A stretch of 32,461 nt of DNA from the NCBI GenBank assembly GCA_000333855.2, contig CM007334.1, forward strand, positions 560,886 to 593,346, read 5' to 3'. The notes under the pieces were generated by a model. That model was not told where the DNA came from and did no database searches. It worked only from the letters and a program-made list of their open reading frames with translations. Source of the stretch: Endotrypanum monterogeii. Its lineage: Eukaryota; Euglenozoa; Kinetoplastea; Trypanosomatida; Trypanosomatidae. Of the stretch, positions 10,001-17,811 are shown piece by piece. Numbering within the stretch: position 1 is the first letter of the stretch; each line of letters begins with the position of its first letter. The position numbers and the translations under genes were made by a program.

Positions 10001-12238
10001 GCCGCGATCAGTGTGTCAGTTAAGCAGCAACTTGACAAGATGGATGCCCGCCGTCGTGAGCGACAAGAGCGGAGAGACGGGTATGCGCATATCTTAGAGT
10101 GCAAGCCCAACCCAGCCGTCGACGATGCACAACTGAAGATGCAAGTGGCTCTCGACCTCAAAGATCGGGGCGACTGCATATTTCGGACAGATGCAGCATA
10201 CCGAGGTGAGCGGTCGTACCGTCCCACCGCGTCAGCCAAGCTTCAATGTATGACGCAGTTGATGAGGGAGATTGTGCAGATGAAGACAGCCTTTAACGAA
10301 GACCTCCTCAGTCTGCGCGAAGAGAAGCGGGTCACCCTGGACCGCCTCAACTGCCTGAGGCAGGATTACGGGAAAGTACGCTTTCAGCTGGGACTGTGTG
10401 CCTCACCCGAAATGCCCTATCTGGTTCTCAGTGTAGAGGAGGAGTTCGAGGCTCTCTATGTAATGGATCGTGAAAAACTCGACGCGTACAACAAAAAGAA
10501 AGTGGAAGAGCGGGCGAAGGCAGAAGCAATGAAGGCGCACCGCGGATTTGGTGCTGACTTGGCCGGTGCGCAAGCCCACGAAAACTCGCGGGGCTCCTCT
10601 CTCATGGGCGCGGCACCGTTGCCAGGTAGCATGAGCGGGATGCAGAAGCGCACCAAAAGTGGACACTCTTCCTCCTATGTCGACAAGTCCTCACGTCAGT
10701 CCTTCATTGGAGGACTAGCGATGCGAGAGCGGATGGACATTGATTTGAAAAACAAGCTCGACAACGTCACTCTCACATCAGAGGAGAAAGAAGAGCGCGA
10801 GATGCAGCGCGCCATGTGGGAGCGCGAATTGCAGCGGCTGGAAAGCGCTATGGCTGCTGTGCGGGCAGACTTCAACGAAAAACTGATGCTCCTGCGCTTT
10901 CGTCGTGCTGCGCTCGACGTGGATGTGTGCCTCATGACTCGACGTCTAACTTTGTTTCACCGCGAGTATCAGCTTTTGCTGGTGTTTCGATCACAGGATA
11001 AAACCCTGCGTGCAGCCTTGGCGGCGGTTAAAAAGGAGCGGGAGACGGTGCAAGCTGCAATTGCGACCCAGAACCAAGACGCTGCCGTGACCGAAGACCG
11101 TATTCGCCAAATCTCGGCTCAGCTCAAGAGCACAAATCAAACAGCAGAGGCGTACCTAGACGAACACTGTCCAAGCGATAAGCTGACGTACATCAAGCGG
11201 GTCTACTATCGACAGCTGAAGCGTCGCCGACGGCTGGAAGACGGTGACGAAGACGATGATGACATTACCAGCGATGACGACGACGACGAGGATGATGGTA
11301 TTGGCGAGGAAGTGCGGCCGCCCAACTGTACTGTTGAGGCGTGGGAGGCGATGCTCCAGTATCGTGAGGCTCGCCTTGACTTGACGGATGCCATGGATGC
11401 GGCGAAGGCGGAGGTTGCGAAGGTTCGTAAGGACGTTGAGCAAAGTGAGCAGCGGCTGGGCGAGCTGGCAGATCACCTCAAGAAATGTAAAAGTGAAAGA
11501 CAGGTGATCGAGGCACAGAAGCGGAAGGAGTTGAATATGCTCTACATAGTGGTGCCGCTCCGCTTGAGCCAGGTGCGCTGCCTCAAGGAAAATGGACAGC
11601 TACCGCCCGACCTTCCAGGGCAGCCTCTGGTTGTTATTTCCACTGAGCGGATGAATGCGCTTTGCAGGCGGATTTATGATTTAGCCGATCAGAAAGTGAA
11701 TCGCCGTGACGAGCTAGCGACGCTGACGGCGGAGCTCCAACCACTGAAAGACGCCCGTGCAGCCTCGAATCGTGTTTATGAGGAGTGGCAGGGAAAGGTA
11801 AACGAGGTGATGCAACTTCGGTTCGGTCAACACATTGATTTGGAGATGCTAGAGTCGTGCGGGTCAAGCTGGGCAATAGAAGCGAAGAAGGAGGAGCTCC
11901 GGCACCTCGAGCTGAAGTGGGCACGGCTTGTGAAGAAATGCGAGAACGAAATCGATGGACTTCGCTTGCGTCTGCAAAACAGAGTGTTCGAAAACACCAG
12001 CCTGCTGCAGAACCTCGCCGACCTCGAGGAGGAGCGTCAGCACGTAGATTCGGTTTTGACACAAGCCACATCGAAAACGGTTCAACAGTACCGTGGCACG
12101 ACGGTTGCATCGAAAAAAGAGCGCGCTGCGCTGCGCGAGCTCATTGCCGCGCAGCAAGAAGAAATGGACGCGCTCACGGCCGAGATATTGATGTTGAAGC
12201 GCAAGGGTGGCCACGTGTATAATCCCTCCATTATGTAG
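7001..12238 (+). CDS. CFAP44: Cilia- and flagella-associated protein 44 (CFAP44), WD40 and coiled-coil axonemal protein
   Basis: A 1745-residue protein. The N-terminal half (about residues 20-780) contains WD40-type beta-propeller repeats. A diagnostic block at about 185-250 (GHIKFW, then FTGKKLQGSLGKFG, then DGKVLSGSDFGDLILWEG) closely follows the animal CFAP44 sequence as I remember it. The C-terminal half is long coiled coil, interrupted near residues 1410-1435 by a run of Asp/Glu. Length and domain order fit CFAP44, which is about 1,800-1,900 residues in animals. CFAP44 works with CFAP43 in the tether linking the head of inner-arm dynein f (I1) to the axoneme; loss impairs flagellar motility in trypanosomes and human sperm. 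It would act in the flagellar axoneme. The ATG at 7001 is chosen because an upstream extension of 25 codons begins at GTG and carries no conserved sequence. No break is seen. Confidence 0.95.
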   Translation: MAAPAPTDAERQPVPLHVYPDNVKSSTKIFAHSGFNSLHYNAVAYLGNNILLASGGKFVLFLHLDSGVVESQDGPPDGAVGAVAVHPSRSLYVVGERCPQHPLLVVYKWPSRVQRNTFEGGAEVGFSALAFNTDGTRLASIASAPDYTLAVWDWEKASLLLRSKCFNSDVYSVAFSRFDDALLVTGGTGHIKFWTMADTFTGKKLQGSLGKFGRHEISDIPAFVILGDGKVLSGSDFGDLILWEGDLIACTFARAFSVNQAEVKGMDQTPYGIQPCHDGAINFVSLEGDFVVTAGDDGFMRYWDAHELEVAEGTGLPQYYAPKCIHEVCVSPSFRIRSVSFDNEQRQWVLLDKFGTIATLPYPLHNGKLEVSEQTAKVRLQLNGVPLLCAAVSPVDHVVLTGGIDGVVRCFDYVRGTESCRVEWPHDPRQDPVSVVDLKVLVPHCTTESMLVVVGFEDGTVRLLEVGEGCRTIRVTGQWKAHADGLCLLAVSEDASWVASASPSGHVFFFTVNTAPLMLVPVGYCIGPLKKPTSAAWDKDALGGHGGCLLGFKSGQLLSIHAPSPDSVNHEEGFEFPCTFDLVAIRQRQLPPPKTEAEELEIDDAAAAGLEEEDLGPWPISFVVELPGDGFAVGMEKKELAYVYHCTVRYPNRLELPPLPPTGVEPPDYVEDPELNVCYRDCIPQGASVSPNGALVIFADQNRLLLREAKNRAHLFLVGAAHDSTSGAITGAFLSYDSSMVVSVGTDGLIVTQLRDGYEAPRTSVSSVDRVASAKGLTSGVSVASEASIAVAEAPEAPALSVQEQKEADDAARASAEREAKLQLFLKKVESVRDKYAELVHRNEQLPSNQQLSPLEMRLDLSLQDALDAEKQRRVREQEKEFILSAAREDVKTAKLKSRFLDNLIYDRFELESIDGGFSVSSMRLYNPEASIAALNATASQLAESDGESDGDMKEEDSDTEDGTAVGTVATAASQALAAQTGGSAGTAAVRVNGDDKMKRAAISVSVKQQLDKMDARRRERQERRDGYAHILECKPNPAVDDAQLKMQVALDLKDRGDCIFRTDAAYRGERSYRPTASAKLQCMTQLMREIVQMKTAFNEDLLSLREEKRVTLDRLNCLRQDYGKVRFQLGLCASPEMPYLVLSVEEEFEALYVMDREKLDAYNKKKVEERAKAEAMKAHRGFGADLAGAQAHENSRGSSLMGAAPLPGSMSGMQKRTKSGHSSSYVDKSSRQSFIGGLAMRERMDIDLKNKLDNVTLTSEEKEEREMQRAMWERELQRLESAMAAVRADFNEKLMLLRFRRAALDVDVCLMTRRLTLFHREYQLLLVFRSQDKTLRAALAAVKKERETVQAAIATQNQDAAVTEDRIRQISAQLKSTNQTAEAYLDEHCPSDKLTYIKRVYYRQLKRRRRLEDGDEDDDDITSDDDDDEDDGIGEEVRPPNCTVEAWEAMLQYREARLDLTDAMDAAKAEVAKVRKDVEQSEQRLGELADHLKKCKSERQVIEAQKRKELNMLYIVVPLRLSQVRCLKENGQLPPDLPGQPLVVISTERMNALCRRIYDLADQKVNRRDELATLTAELQPLKDARAASNRVYEEWQGKVNEVMQLRFGQHIDLEMLESCGSSWAIEAKKEELRHLELKWARLVKKCENEIDGLRLRLQNRVFENTSLLQNLADLEEERQHVDSVLTQATSKTVQQYRGTTVASKKERAALRELIAAQQEEMDALTAEILMLKRKGGHVYNPSIM
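11239..11310 (+). other. Acidic run within CFAP44
   Basis: About 24 codons made mostly of Asp and Glu separate coiled-coil blocks of CFAP44. The DNA is GAC/GAT/GAG-rich and could be length-variable. It is probably a flexible linker; the DNA gives no sign of a separate element. Confidence 0.7.
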
Positions 12239-13080
12239 TCGCGTTCTAGCGACATCTTTGGCTTCTTCTTTTGCACTTTTTTCCATGACCCCCCCCCCCC
12301 CCACCATCCCCTAGCATCTCTTGTTCCTTTGCAGGAATATGCGACGTGAGGTTTGCCTACGTAATATAGCGTCCGCTCGGTCGATGGTCTAGGGGCAGAC
12401 CTGCTTTGCTCTCTACATAGGGATCCACAAAAGTGTGTAAACAATAACGGGCGTCTTATCATCGAGTATTTGGTCTACTGGCTTATCTCGACATGCCCTT
12501 CGTGTTCTGCACGAGACGGGTTGGATCATATCGGTTAGCTGTGATGAAAGCACTGGATGTATCGATGTATAGAATTTCAGTATCTTAAAAAAAAAGGATT
12601 ACTTTTTTGTCTGACAAGGGCACGAAGACGCCCCCTGTGGTGTGTTTCGTTACACCTCTGTGTGCAGGGATTGTAGTGGCTCTGTTTTTCCTGTTTTTTT
12701 TTCCGTGTATGAACGACTTGATTCCTTCAATGTAGCACCCTGCACTAGCGTCAAGGTGATGAGTTAGAGACAAAGAGCTGAATCAAAATATCTTTGCTGT
12801 TCGCATCAGTCTCATATCTTGAAAGGCGAGAGGTGCGCTGGCTTTCGTCCTTCGCATTACAGCAACCTCTTGAGCATTCGAGCTTCGCGAGCGTGAGTGG
12901 AGACCTCCAGGGCTTTCATGAATTTCTACGCTACCGAGGCTTCGCTCTTCCCATTGTTGCATGCGTGAATCGACTAGGATATCGTCACTCTATATCTCAT
13001 TTGCTGCGTATCCACGAGTGGAGTACCGACTCGCTCAGCTACTGCCGTTTCTCGGTCCCCCCCTCCACATACGCAAACAA

Positions 13081-13082
<2 letters not shown>

Positions 13083-13117
<35 letters not shown>
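13083..13117. repeat. (TA)n microsatellite
   Basis: Uninterrupted TA run of about 35 bases in the spacer between CFAP44 and the C2-domain gene. Confidence 0.9.
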
Positions 13118-13122
<5 letters not shown>

Positions 13123-13664
13123 GAAGCAAGCCGCAATAAAGAATGAATGAATGATGGGCTGTTATACTCTACCTCGCGTCGTACCATACCCCTCACTTTA
13201 TTTTCTTTCCTCTGTCTCCTCCTCGCTTTCTCTATCTTGCCGGCTATTCCTGTACGTATTCGTGTCTGTCTGCGCTACACAAACAGAAGTAAGTCCTTGT
13301 AACGAGGGCGATAAGTCATCCATCGTCGCTTCATCACTGTTGCCCATCTCCTCTTGGTTTTTTCCCTTTTAAAGTACCGCGACTCCGCTTCTTCTCCCCA
13401 CGCTGTAAGCGAGCAAGTGAGTCCGACTTCGTACTCTTTTCCTGCGTTGTTGAGTATTCTGCCATCTGCTGCCCTCACCAGCCTCTCACACTTGCATTGT
13501 AGAAATCAAGGACACTCATCACTACTGATTTTTTCACATTCCTTCACCTCTACACCCCACTCTTTTTCCTATCAGACACACCCACACATATATACACAAA
13601 CGCACTACGACAACACAACATACCCTGTACTCGTCTACGGCACGTAACTGCCGCACACGATTTT

Positions 13665-13742
13665 TTTTACCTATCTCTTTTTTTTTTTCTCCTTCCAAGT
13701 TTTCTTCCTTTCTCCCTTCCGTCTCCTAATTTTGAAAGACAG
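13665..13742 (+). promoter_or_regulatory. Candidate spliced-leader acceptor for the C2-domain gene
   Basis: One of the longest pyrimidine tracts in the window, followed by GAAAGACAG with AG at 13741-13742, about 174 bases before the ATG at 13916. Confidence 0.5.
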
Positions 13743-13915
13743 TTGTTGTTCTCGATTATTTCTCTTGCTTTGTTTGTTCAAATAGGGGAATTTTCCATCT
13801 TCCTAGTGCTTCGCAGTTTTCTGTGTCCTCTTGTTTGCGACAGAGCAAACTATAAAGAAAATCAACCGTCTACGCTGGTCACTTGATCTTCTGTTGTCAA
13901 TCTGGATCACAGAGC

Positions 13916-16843
13916 ATGTCGATCTTTGGAGAACCGCTTCCTTTCGAGGATGACACGGCAACTTCGTTGATCCGTCGTGTCGGCTTCCCGCCGGATAGGA
14001 CCTATGCCCAGATGCCGGAGATGTACCTCTGTCCGTGCTGCACCGAATTTAGCAAACAGCAAGAACGGGATCGTCTCCTCCGCGAGGCTCGTGAGGTCAA
14101 GGAAGCCGAGCACCGGCGCCTCATGCAGCTAGATATATTTGAAGAGCGTGCCCGACCGCTACCCTCCGGGGAGCCCCGGCGAAAGATGTACCGGCGCATC
14201 ATGGATGAAGACGAGGTTGCCGAGACGGCACCCAACGTTCCGCCGCCACCCTCAACAATCGATGACCTCCGCCGTGCCAAGAGGGACCACAACGTGCCGA
14301 AACTCGTCGTAACAGTTCACCACGGGAGAAACGTCAGTGCTGAAGCGGAGGACCCGATATCTGTGATTGTACGCTGCGGCGCCTTCGAAGGTCAGACGGA
14401 AAAAGTGTTTCGCGGCAAGGAGATTGTGACACCTTGGGAGGAGCTCTTCGAGTTCCCGTACATTAACTCTGCCGAGTCACTCGAGGTGCTCGTGGTCAAC
14501 GAAGCTTTGCCAGAGTTAACCGATAAGTTGGTCGGTGGTGTGGTGCTCCCGAGCGATGCCTTACACGATCGAAACCATGGGGATCAGGAGCCATTGCCTG
14601 TCATGCCGGTTGACAGCATGAACAAGGGCTACGGCGTTGTTCGAGATGGCCCACTTGGCACTATTGTGGCATCGTGGTACGTGCGCGACGGAAACGACAA
14701 AATCGATGGTGAGGCGGTTGAGCAGCAGACGCTCAGTGTGCCCCTCAATTGCACCTTTGTTGCCCGACATGTGTATCAGTACACAGACCACGGTGCTGAG
14801 CCTTACCCTGGCGGTATACTTTGTGTCCTGCGCGACACGGACGATAACTGCTCTGAGTCAGTACTGTACACGCCTGGCCCTCAACCAGAGCCGTCGCTGT
14901 CGCCGTACTACTCGAAGGAAGGCTTCTATTACCTCTCCCCAAACCCCTCCCAACTCATGCAGCTCAACACCGAGAAGAAGCTGGGCCACATTCTTGTATG
15001 TGTACCCAAGCAAGAGGAGAGCAATACTGACGAAGAGGAGCTCCTGGTCATCGGTGCGGTGCCACTGGAATTTGAGCGCTTGTATAACAAGGGAAGCGCG
15101 GTGCTTCTGATTGAGTCAAAATCAAAGGAGGATGCCCTCTGGGGTGAGATTTCCATCGAGTGGCTTAACAAACCCCTGGATGAGGAGGACCCGCATCCAG
15201 CCTCGCTCGAGGTACAGAAGGAGTCTCTCTTCGTTACCATCGTCCGCGGCCTCAACCTTGTGCGCCGCGACGGCAATCCAGTAGCGCAGGGCTACGTCTC
15301 TGTCGCAACTGGGGATCTCGAGGGCACCACTGTCGAGGCGCCAGCTGTTGACGACACTGACGGCAACCATGTCATTAACTGGAACCAAGAGGTGCGCTTC
15401 ATTGAGGTAGAGCCGGATCAACGAGATATCGAAGTGCACGTCTATGAAGGGGAGACCCTGGTGTCTGTGGGTATGTGCGTGCTGGAAGAAAAGGATGAGG
15501 GCGTGGTAATAATTCAGATGCACCAGGCCGCAAATGCCACTGAGGACGCGGGTGAGATTGTTGTCAGCTACAAGCGTCTGCACATCCCAGGGTCGGGTGA
15601 TGACGCTACTTACAAGCAGCACCACGCCGGCGACGGGGTCGGAGTCCACGACGAGGAAGACGAGGAAGACGAAGAGCAGGAGGAGCCTCGCCGTTTCGAA
15701 GATCACTTGTCCGACAACGAGAAGGTTGAGCGGATTGACACGGAGGACGAGGAGGAGGATCCGCAGGTAGAGCGTGATAGCATTTCCGATGGCGCCAACA
15801 GGTCCGTGTCTGAGGAGAAGTCTCACCAGCTGAACGATGGTCAAGAGGAACTTCTCGATGCAGGCGAATCGGTGGAAGGCCTACACGATGCCTCTAGTAC
15901 AAACCAGGAGGAGGGGAATCAACAGAGGCAAACTGACTCAGAAGGGCAGCAACATCCTTTGGACAGCGAGGAGATAACACAAGAAAAGGGCTATCAACAT
16001 GAACCTCAGTCCCACAGAGAGCAGAACGAGGATGAGCAGCAACTATACAAGACGGCTGAGGCTGAGTCCGTTCCTAAATCTAAGCCGCTGAGGCAAGATG
16101 AGCAGCTGCAAGAAGAGACAGCTGAGGTCGTAGGGGGCGCCACTGAGTCTGAGCCACTTAAGAAGGAGAAGCAGGCGAAGAAAAAGATCGCCACTGAGTC
16201 TGAGCCACCTAAGAAGGAGAAGCAGGCGAAGAACAAGACCGCCACTGAGTCTGAGCCACCTAAGAAGGAGAAGCAGGCGAAGAACAAGACCGCCACTGAG
16301 TCTGAGCCACCTAAGAAGGAGAAGCAGGCGAAGAACAAGACCGCCACTGAGTCTGAGCCACCTAAGAAGGAGGAGCGGTCGCAGGAGAAGCCCGTGGAGG
16401 AGCAGGCGGCGACAAAGTCTGCGGCACCTACGCAGGAGGAGCGGTCGCAGGAGAAGCTCGCGGAGGAGCAGGCGGCGACAAAGTCTGCGGCACCTACGCA
16501 GGAGGAGCGGCCGCAGGAGAAGCTCGCGGAGGAGCAGGCGGCGACAAAGTCTGAGGCACCTACGCAGGAGGAGCGATCGCAGGAGAAGCCCGTGGAGGAG
16601 CAGGCGGCGACAAAGTCTGCGGCACCTAAGCACGAGGAGCGGCCGCAGGAGAAGCCCGTGGAGGAGCAGGCGGCGACAAAGTCTGCGGCACCTAAGCAGG
16701 AGGAGCGGCCGCAGGAGGGGGCCTCTGAAGAAAAGTCAGTTGCTTACTCTCAGCCGCCAAGCAGAACAAGCAGAGTGAGACAGCAGCAGCAGGTGAGGAT
16801 GTCGAGTCACAGCAGGCACAAACACAGTCGCAGCAGGATTTGA
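13916..16843 (+). CDS. C2-domain protein with acidic tandem-repeat tail (C-terminus frameshifted)
   Basis: An open frame of 975 residues. The N-terminus (1-110) has a CPCC motif near residue 41 and a charged helical stretch. A C2-like beta-sandwich follows at about 125-215 (LVVTVHHGRNV at its start), then a middle beta-rich region (about 270-425), and a second C2-like domain at about 430-525 (SLFVTIVRGLNLV). From about 560 the protein is acidic and Gln/Glu-rich. Two tandem arrays close it: a 17-residue unit (16139-16369) and a 22-residue unit (16370-16718). C2 domains usually bind membranes or proteins; no full set of calcium-binding aspartates could be confirmed. In trypanosomatids similar C2/repeat proteins are often cytoskeletal, but that role here is inference. 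The last 28 or so residues are Arg/Ser-rich and out of character, while the acidic character resumes in another frame to 17184, so the true C-terminus is probably displaced by a frameshift near 16755-16765. The start is ATG 13916; an upstream in-frame TTG is not used. Confidence 0.85.
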   Translation: MSIFGEPLPFEDDTATSLIRRVGFPPDRTYAQMPEMYLCPCCTEFSKQQERDRLLREAREVKEAEHRRLMQLDIFEERARPLPSGEPRRKMYRRIMDEDEVAETAPNVPPPPSTIDDLRRAKRDHNVPKLVVTVHHGRNVSAEAEDPISVIVRCGAFEGQTEKVFRGKEIVTPWEELFEFPYINSAESLEVLVVNEALPELTDKLVGGVVLPSDALHDRNHGDQEPLPVMPVDSMNKGYGVVRDGPLGTIVASWYVRDGNDKIDGEAVEQQTLSVPLNCTFVARHVYQYTDHGAEPYPGGILCVLRDTDDNCSESVLYTPGPQPEPSLSPYYSKEGFYYLSPNPSQLMQLNTEKKLGHILVCVPKQEESNTDEEELLVIGAVPLEFERLYNKGSAVLLIESKSKEDALWGEISIEWLNKPLDEEDPHPASLEVQKESLFVTIVRGLNLVRRDGNPVAQGYVSVATGDLEGTTVEAPAVDDTDGNHVINWNQEVRFIEVEPDQRDIEVHVYEGETLVSVGMCVLEEKDEGVVIIQMHQAANATEDAGEIVVSYKRLHIPGSGDDATYKQHHAGDGVGVHDEEDEEDEEQEEPRRFEDHLSDNEKVERIDTEDEEEDPQVERDSISDGANRSVSEEKSHQLNDGQEELLDAGESVEGLHDASSTNQEEGNQQRQTDSEGQQHPLDSEEITQEKGYQHEPQSHREQNEDEQQLYKTAEAESVPKSKPLRQDEQLQEETAEVVGGATESEPLKKEKQAKKKIATESEPPKKEKQAKNKTATESEPPKKEKQAKNKTATESEPPKKEKQAKNKTATESEPPKKEERSQEKPVEEQAATKSAAPTQEERSQEKLAEEQAATKSAAPTQEERPQEKLAEEQAATKSEAPTQEERSQEKPVEEQAATKSAAPKHEERPQEKPVEEQAATKSAAPKQEERPQEGASEEKSVAYSQPPSRTSRVRQQQQVRMSSHSRHKHSRSRI
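16139..16369 (+). repeat. 51-base coding tandem repeat
   Basis: Four complete copies and one partial copy of a 17-codon unit, core ATESEPPKKEKQAKNKT, begin at 16139, 16190, 16241, 16292 and 16343. Copies 2 to 4 are virtually identical in DNA, which points to recent expansion or homogenisation. The first copy has diverged (PLKKE, KKKI). Confidence 0.92.
16370..16718 (+). repeat. 66-base coding tandem repeat
   Basis: Five complete copies and one partial copy of a 22-codon unit (EERSQEKPVEEQ followed by AATKSAAPTQ) begin at 16370, 16436, 16502, 16568, 16634 and 16700. The part ATKSAAPKQE resembles ATESEPPKKE of the adjacent 51-base array, so the two units are probably related. Confidence 0.92.
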
Positions 16844-17184
16844 TAGACGCTGAGTCTGAAGAGTATCGGCCTGACGAGGATGTCGAGGAGCCTTACAATG
16901 AAACTCCTGCAGCTTATTCGACCTCTGCTTCCGGGAGACGACGCCGACGTCCCTCTTGGACAGCGCAGTCTAGCAAAAGCGCATATCAGCAGCCATGGTA
17001 CCCGTCTGGATCTCCTGAGACAGAGCAGCACATCCCTTTCTCGAAAACAACGCTGTCCAAGAAGAACATGGAAAGCATATATCAACTTGAGAAGTGCAAG
17101 TCGCGAATCGAGGAGGAGTCTGTGCGCCGCAGCTGTACCTCTCGCCGGTCGAGCACGCGCGGTTTGTCACCGAGCTCTCAGTAA
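16729..17184 (+). pseudogene. Displaced C-terminal coding segment of the C2-domain protein
   Basis: After the repeat arrays, the frame one base back opens just past a TGA at 16726-16728 and stays open to the TAA at 17182-17184. It encodes a Gln/Glu-rich stretch (QSETAAAGEDVESQQ) that matches the acidic composition of the preceding protein, then an acidic block (DAESEEYRPDEDVEE) and a Ser/Arg-rich end. It has no good start codon of its own; ATG occurs only late, at 17068. The simplest reading is one missing base (or two extra) around 16755-16765, giving an intended protein of roughly 1,090 residues. Whether this is a sequencing error, a strain mutation or real cannot be told from this copy. 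Confidence 0.7.
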
Positions 17185-17538
17185 TTGCCAGAACACTCAG
17201 CGAGTGTAGCGTACGACGGCTCTCGAGTCGCTACACAAAATATAGAGCTTGGTTCTCTCTCTAGATAGGGCCTTTCATGTATACGATGAACAATAAGGAG
17301 AGATTTTCTTTGCTTATCTGTTCTTTGAGTACGACGTGTTCTCGCTTTGTTTGTGTATATCTATGAAACACAGCACACACACGGGTATGCCTATACACAT
17401 CCTCTCACCTGTCCAAAGCGCGACTTGGCTTATTCATACGCTTTGGTACCTTTCTCTTTTATAATTTTTTTTTTTGTATAGGTTTTAGCGAATATTTGTG
17501 TTTGATTGTTTTTTTCCCGAGCGTCTCGTCCTGCAAGC

Positions 17539-17811
17539 ATGCGGTTTCCTTGCACAGTAACAGCACCGTTGATCCTTCCGCATTTTTTCTTTTTGCCATT
17601 GGCTCACCTGTACCGATATCTGATGCTGGATACCACTATCCTCATCAGTTTTTTGTTTACTTCTTTTGTCTTTTATGCGTTAGTACCTATGTGTTTGATT
17701 TTTTATTGTGTGGAGAGAAAGGGAGAGGTGGAGCGAGAGGGGTGGGGTGTCCTTTGCTGTTGTCCCAAGTCTCTGCGGCGTCGTTCCGAGCTGATTTTCT
17801 ACCCGATGTGA
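17539..17811 (+). CDS. Doubtful small membrane protein
   Basis: An ATG frame of 90 codons directly follows a pyrimidine tract and CAAG (AG at 17536-17537). It encodes two hydrophobic segments (about residues 9-25 and 31-56) and then a short basic, Cys-containing tail (CCCPKSLRRR). No family is recognised. The hydrophobic residues come largely from T-rich DNA, so this could easily be chance. A longer overlapping frame (17496-17882) contains no ATG at all. Confidence 0.18.
   Translation: MRFPCTVTAPLILPHFFFLPLAHLYRYLMLDTTILISFLFTSFVFYALVPMCLIFYCVERKGEVEREGWGVLCCCPKSLRRRSELIFYPM

Larger units (their letters stand above)
12239..13915. other. 1.7 kb spacer between CFAP44 and the C2-domain gene
   Basis: No convincing gene. 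It holds a poly-C run (about 12290-12302), poly-A and poly-T runs, a TA repeat at 13083-13117, and a T/C-rich stretch from about 13190 onward. The open frames found here run through the TA repeat or through pyrimidine tracts and lack any recognisable protein character. Confidence 0.6.

Noticed and set aside
12794..13123. 109-codon + strand frame in the CFAP44/C2 spacer
   Set aside because: It ends in the TA microsatellite (Ile/Tyr run) and has no recognisable protein features.
15122..15844. 240-codon open frame on the - strand
   Set aside because: It is antisense to the C2-domain gene, shows no recognisable protein and is explained by the codon bias of the + strand gene.
16043..16633. 196-codon - strand frame rich in Leu and Arg
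   Set aside because: It is the reverse complement of the tandem repeat arrays; the repeats keep the opposite frame open by default.
16139..16718. Repeats considered as a CRISPR array
   Set aside because: The units are contiguous, in frame and protein-coding, with no spacers; this is a eukaryotic coding tandem repeat.
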